Assembly (NCBI GenBank): GCA_934365155.1 | Contig: CAKRMZ010000048.1 | Coordinates: 1 to 8,942 of the forward strand | DNA: 8,942 bases | Source: an uncultured Eubacteriales bacterium | GTDB lineage: Bacteria > Bacillota > Clostridia > Oscillospirales > CAG-272 | Reading direction: 5' to 3' | Shown: piece by piece, positions 6,998 through 8,942 of the stretch | Numbering within the stretch: the stretch's first letter is position 1 | Layout of the letters: every line of letters starts with the position of its first letter | The notes under the pieces: generated by a model | Database searches by the model: none | What the model was told of the DNA's origin: nothing | The model's input: only the letters and a program-made list of their open reading frames with translations | Translations under genes and position numbers: made by a program

Positions 6998-7021
6998 ATA
7001 CTGATTTTGGAGTTTCAGTAT
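6998..7021 (-). promoter_or_regulatory. Palindrome overlapping the nitroreductase promoter, candidate operator
   Basis: ATACTGA (6998-7004) and TCAGTAT (7015-7021) are perfect inverted arms around a 10-base spacer. One arm covers five of the six bases of the -10 hexamer and the other reaches past the expected transcription start near 7010, so a bound dimer would block RNA polymerase. The regulator is not identified; no obvious one is divergent to it. Confidence 0.55.
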
Positions 7022-7045
7022 AGCATACAAAAGTGAAAAAGTCAA
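7017..7045 (-). promoter_or_regulatory. Sigma-A-type promoter of the nitroreductase gene
   Basis: On the - strand, TTGACT (7045-7040) is followed after exactly 17 bases by TATACT (7022-7017). Each hexamer matches consensus at five of six positions. This is the best promoter in the window. Confidence 0.8.
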
Positions 7046-7120
7046 TATCGCCGTTTGTTCTTCGCATGAAAGAGGAGTGGTATTTTTAGCGCTGGAATTT
7101 TAAGTGCTTATCGGATATAG

Positions 7121-7158
7121 AAAAAGCCCACCGTAATTCTATCAAAATTACGGTGGAC
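7121..7158 (-). terminator. Intrinsic terminator after tRNA-Val
   Basis: On the - strand GTCCACCGTAATT (7158-7146) pairs with AATTACGGTGGGC (7138-7126) around a 7-base loop, with one G-T pair, and is followed by TTTTT (7125-7121). It begins 3 bases after the tRNA's CCA end. Confidence 0.92.
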
Positions 7159-7161
7159 TTA

Positions 7162-7238
7162 TGGTGGAGACGAGGGGGCTCGAACCCATGACCTCTCGGA
7201 TGTGAACCGAACGCTCTAACCAACTGAGCTACGCCTCC
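7162..7238 (-). tRNA. tRNA-Val, anticodon CAC
   Basis: The 77-base gene folds as a cloverleaf on the - strand. The acceptor stem is GGAGGCG with CGTCTCC (one G-U pair), the D arm is GCTCAGTTGGTTAGAGC, and the anticodon arm is TTCGG-TTCACAT-CCGAG with anticodon CAC, which reads GUG. The variable loop is AGGTC, the T loop is TTCGAGC, the discriminator base is A, and CCA is encoded. The T stem (ATGGG with CCCCT) has one T-C mismatch at its second pair. No intron and no partner tRNA nearby; it is a single-gene transcript with its own terminator. Confidence 0.95.
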
Positions 7239-7265
7239 AAAGCGGTTTCTCTATCGACTTTTGAT

Positions 7266-7271
7266 ATTATA
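7266..7271 (-). promoter_or_regulatory. Probable -10 box of the tRNA-Val promoter
   Basis: A perfect TATAAT lies on the - strand 27 bases before the tRNA 5' end, giving a leader of about 20 bases. No good -35 hexamer is visible at 16-18 bases upstream; the area is very AT-rich. Confidence 0.45.
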
Positions 7272-7527
7272 ACGCAAATTTTAAATATTAAAATGTATAA
7301 TTTTTGAACGAAATGTGAATTTTTTATTTCATGATGCAACAAGAGGACGAATCGGCAGTTTGGTTTAAAGAGCGAAAACCATCCGGTGTTTTCATACAAA
7401 ATAACATCAAAAGGCTGCCGAATCACAACTCTCCCGACAGTAGAACACACTTTTTAATTCTACTGTTGCGATTTTTGGGTAGAAAATATATGAAATGCGG
7501 TTTAGATTTGAAAAGTGCAAGAATGGC
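7272..7527. other. Non-genic stretch between tRNA-Val and the first DegV gene
   Basis: No gene is supported here. Short frames exist on both strands (+ 7331-7531, - 7450-7229) but lack ribosome sites, and the - one runs into the tRNA. Bases 7437-7445 (ACAGTAGAA) and 7458-7466 (TTCTACTGT) form a 9-bp hairpin followed by ATTTTT at 7470-7475, which could end a + strand transcript. A TATAAT lies at 7296-7301 on the + strand with a poor -35. Confidence 0.5.
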
Positions 7528-7561
7528 TTGAAATTGAAATGGAACAGGTGTAAAATATAAA
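7528..7561 (+). promoter_or_regulatory. Promoter of the DegV gene pair
   Basis: TTGAAA (7528-7533), 17 bases, TAAAAT (7551-7556) fits a sigma-A promoter. An overlapping alternative is TTGAAA (7534-7539), 16 bases, TATAAA (7556-7561). Either places the start near 7565, about 60 bases before the coding region. Confidence 0.6.
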
Positions 7562-7624
7562 ATGTATGACGAAGCCGTTCAGACGGTCTGATAATAATAT
7601 GAAATTATGAAAAGAGGACATTCT

Positions 7625-8521
7625 ATGAGTACTGATTTTATTTTGTCTTGCGAGTCTACTGTGGATATGCCGTACAGTTACATCAGCAGTCGGAATATCC
7701 CGGTTATCTTTTATTCTTACGTTATAGACGGAGTATCTTATGTTGACGATATGCTTCGGGATCCCGAGGCGCTTCCTCGCTTTTATCAATTTATTGCAAA
7801 CGGAAAATTGCCCAGCACATCGCAGATTAATGAAATTGATTATGAGGAGTTTTTTGATGAGCAACTTCAAAAAGGTGATTTGCTCCATATAGTCTTTGGC
7901 TCCGGCATGACCAACTCCATTCAAAATGCAGAAAAAGCAGCGGAAGTTATGCGTCAAAAATATCCGAATCGAAAATTAATTGTGGTCGATTCTCTTTGCA
8001 GCTCGTCCGGTTACGGTCTGCTTGTGGATGATGCTGCCGATATGCGTGATAACGGCAGTTCTATGGAAGAGATAGAGGCTTGGATTCTTGCCAATCGGAA
8101 AAATGTACATCACCAATTTTTCAGCACGGATTTGAAATATTTCCGTCGCGGCGGCCGGGTATCCGGACCGACAGCCATGATTGGGGCCATGCTGAATATT
8201 TGCCCGTTGATGCGTTTGAATGACGCCGGAAGAATTATAGCTTACGATAAAGTGCGCGGCAAGAAAAATGCGATTCACGCTACTGTAGATGCAATGGATG
8301 CTCATGCACAGAACGGAAGAGACTATTCCGGAAAATGTTTTATCAGTCACTCCAATTGTATTGATGATGCCGAACTGACAAAGCAGGTTATCCAAGAGAG
8401 ATTCCCGAATATTAAAGGGGAAATTCGTATTTTTGACATCGGAACGATTATTGCTTCGCACAGCGGTCCCGGAACGGTTGCAATATACTTTTGGGGCGAT
8501 GAACGAGCACCGGAAAAATAA
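7625..8521 (+). CDS. DegV family protein (fatty-acid-binding EDD domain), divergent subgroup
   Basis: DegV (FakB-type) proteins bind a fatty acid in a deep pocket and, where a FakA kinase is present, present it for phosphorylation and entry into lipid synthesis. The 298-residue length is usual. Visible family features are CESTVDMP (9-16, usually DSTADLP), KLPSTSQIN (61-69), the ligand loop FGSGMTNSIQNA (91-102) where most members have SGLSGT, VVDSLCSSSGYG (120-131), YFRRGGRVSG (172-181) and ASHSGPGTVAI (277-287). The ATG at 7625 is used because GAGG sits 7 bases before it; the in-frame ATG at 7607 precedes that ribosome site. No signal peptide is seen. A second DegV gene follows after 12 bases in the same transcript. 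The bound lipid and any FakA partner are not shown here. Confidence 0.92.
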   Translation: MSTDFILSCESTVDMPYSYISSRNIPVIFYSYVIDGVSYVDDMLRDPEALPRFYQFIANGKLPSTSQINEIDYEEFFDEQLQKGDLLHIVFGSGMTNSIQNAEKAAEVMRQKYPNRKLIVVDSLCSSSGYGLLVDDAADMRDNGSSMEEIEAWILANRKNVHHQFFSTDLKYFRRGGRVSGPTAMIGAMLNICPLMRLNDAGRIIAYDKVRGKKNAIHATVDAMDAHAQNGRDYSGKCFISHSNCIDDAELTKQVIQERFPNIKGEIRIFDIGTIIASHSGPGTVAIYFWGDERAPEK

Positions 8522-8533
8522 TAAGGAGAGACT

Positions 8534-8942
8534 ATGATAAGGATTTTTACGGATACTTCTGCAAATCTCCCGATTGACGTTATAAATCAATATCATTTAA
8601 GTGTAATTCCTTTTTCTTACAGCGTGGACGGAGTGGAAGTCGAATCAGCCGAAAATATGGATTTTGACGGCAAAGCTTTTTATAATGCGATGCGCGACGG
8701 CGCCGATATTAAAACGTCGATGATAAACATTGAAATGTTCTCGACATCTTTTCGAAGTGCTTTGAGTGCCGGAGATGATGTGTTATATATCGGTATGTCC
8801 GGTGGAATCAGCGGCACAGCGCAGGCGGCGAAAAACGCTGTGCGGGAATTGCAAGAGGAGTTCCCGGAACGGAGAATATCGGCCATCGATACTTATGCGG
8901 CATCGCTTGGGGAGGGCCTGCTGGTTTTAGAAGCGGCCGAGA
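8534..8942 (+). CDS. Second DegV family protein, N-terminal part (cut by the right edge)
   Basis: From the ATG at 8534 a frame stays open to the end of the window (136 codons). It begins MIRIFTDTSANLP, the DegV N-terminal strand and DSTADLP-like loop, then VIPFSYSVDGVE, KTSMINIEMF (the TS ligand pair), YIGMSGGISGTAQAAK (the canonical SG-SGT loop) and ISAIDTYAASLGEGLL. These are the first lobe of the fatty-acid-binding fold; the second lobe lies beyond the edge. AAGGAG (8523-8528) is well placed, and the gap to the previous gene is 12 bases, so the two are an operon. Its ligand loop is closer to the family consensus than that of its neighbour, so the pair are old paralogues rather than a recent duplication. 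Confidence 0.9.
   Translation, partial: MIRIFTDTSANLPIDVINQYHLSVIPFSYSVDGVEVESAENMDFDGKAFYNAMRDGADIKTSMINIEMFSTSFRSALSAGDDVLYIGMSGGISGTAQAAKNAVRELQEEFPERRISAIDTYAASLGEGLLVLEAAE

Noticed and set aside
7162..7238. tRNA-Val as an integration site for a mobile element
   Set aside because: I found no direct repeat of the tRNA 3' end and no integrase or phage gene in the window.
7607..7624. Earlier ATG for the first DegV protein
   Set aside because: The ribosome site GAGG lies between it and ATG 7625, and the extra residues do not belong to the family start.
1..8942. CRISPR array, insertion sequence or defence system
   Set aside because: No regularly spaced repeats, transposase motifs or defence-type domains were seen on either strand.

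Overview
The window looks like chromosomal DNA of an anaerobic, gut-type Firmicute of class Clostridia. The reasons are moderate GC (mid-40s by eye), strong AGGAGG-type ribosome binding sites, a polyamine gene order I associate with that group, and DegV, Xre and small nitroreductase genes nearby. I cannot name the genus.

Bases 1-5466 (+ strand) are the distal part of a tightly packed polyamine operon: the 3' end of a fold-type-I arginine decarboxylase (speA), spermidine synthase (speE), carboxyspermidine/carboxynorspermidine dehydrogenase (broken by a frameshift), carboxynorspermidine decarboxylase (nspC), agmatine deiminase (aguA) and N-carbamoylputrescine amidase (aguB). Gaps are 0-20 bases, two junctions overlap, and a strong terminator follows aguB. 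SpeA, AguA and AguB together turn arginine into putrescine. Putrescine could then become spermidine either with decarboxylated SAM (SpeE) or with aspartate semialdehyde (dehydrogenase plus NspC). Both routes are encoded, but the dehydrogenase lies in two frames with about six residues missing at the junction, so the second route is probably damaged.

Bases 5571-7238 (- strand) hold an Xre-type regulator with two C-terminal membrane segments and a palindrome upstream of its ribosome site, a short stretch that may be a dispersed repeat, a small nitroreductase with a very good promoter overlapped by a palindrome, and a tRNA-Val(CAC) gene with its own terminator.

Bases 7625-8942 (+ strand) hold two adjacent but divergent DegV-family genes. 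The second runs off the right edge.

I see no CRISPR array, transposase, phage gene or clear novel system. The most unusual signals are the perfect 16-bp inverted repeat inside the nspC coding region, the frameshifted dehydrogenase, and the palindrome-covered nitroreductase promoter.
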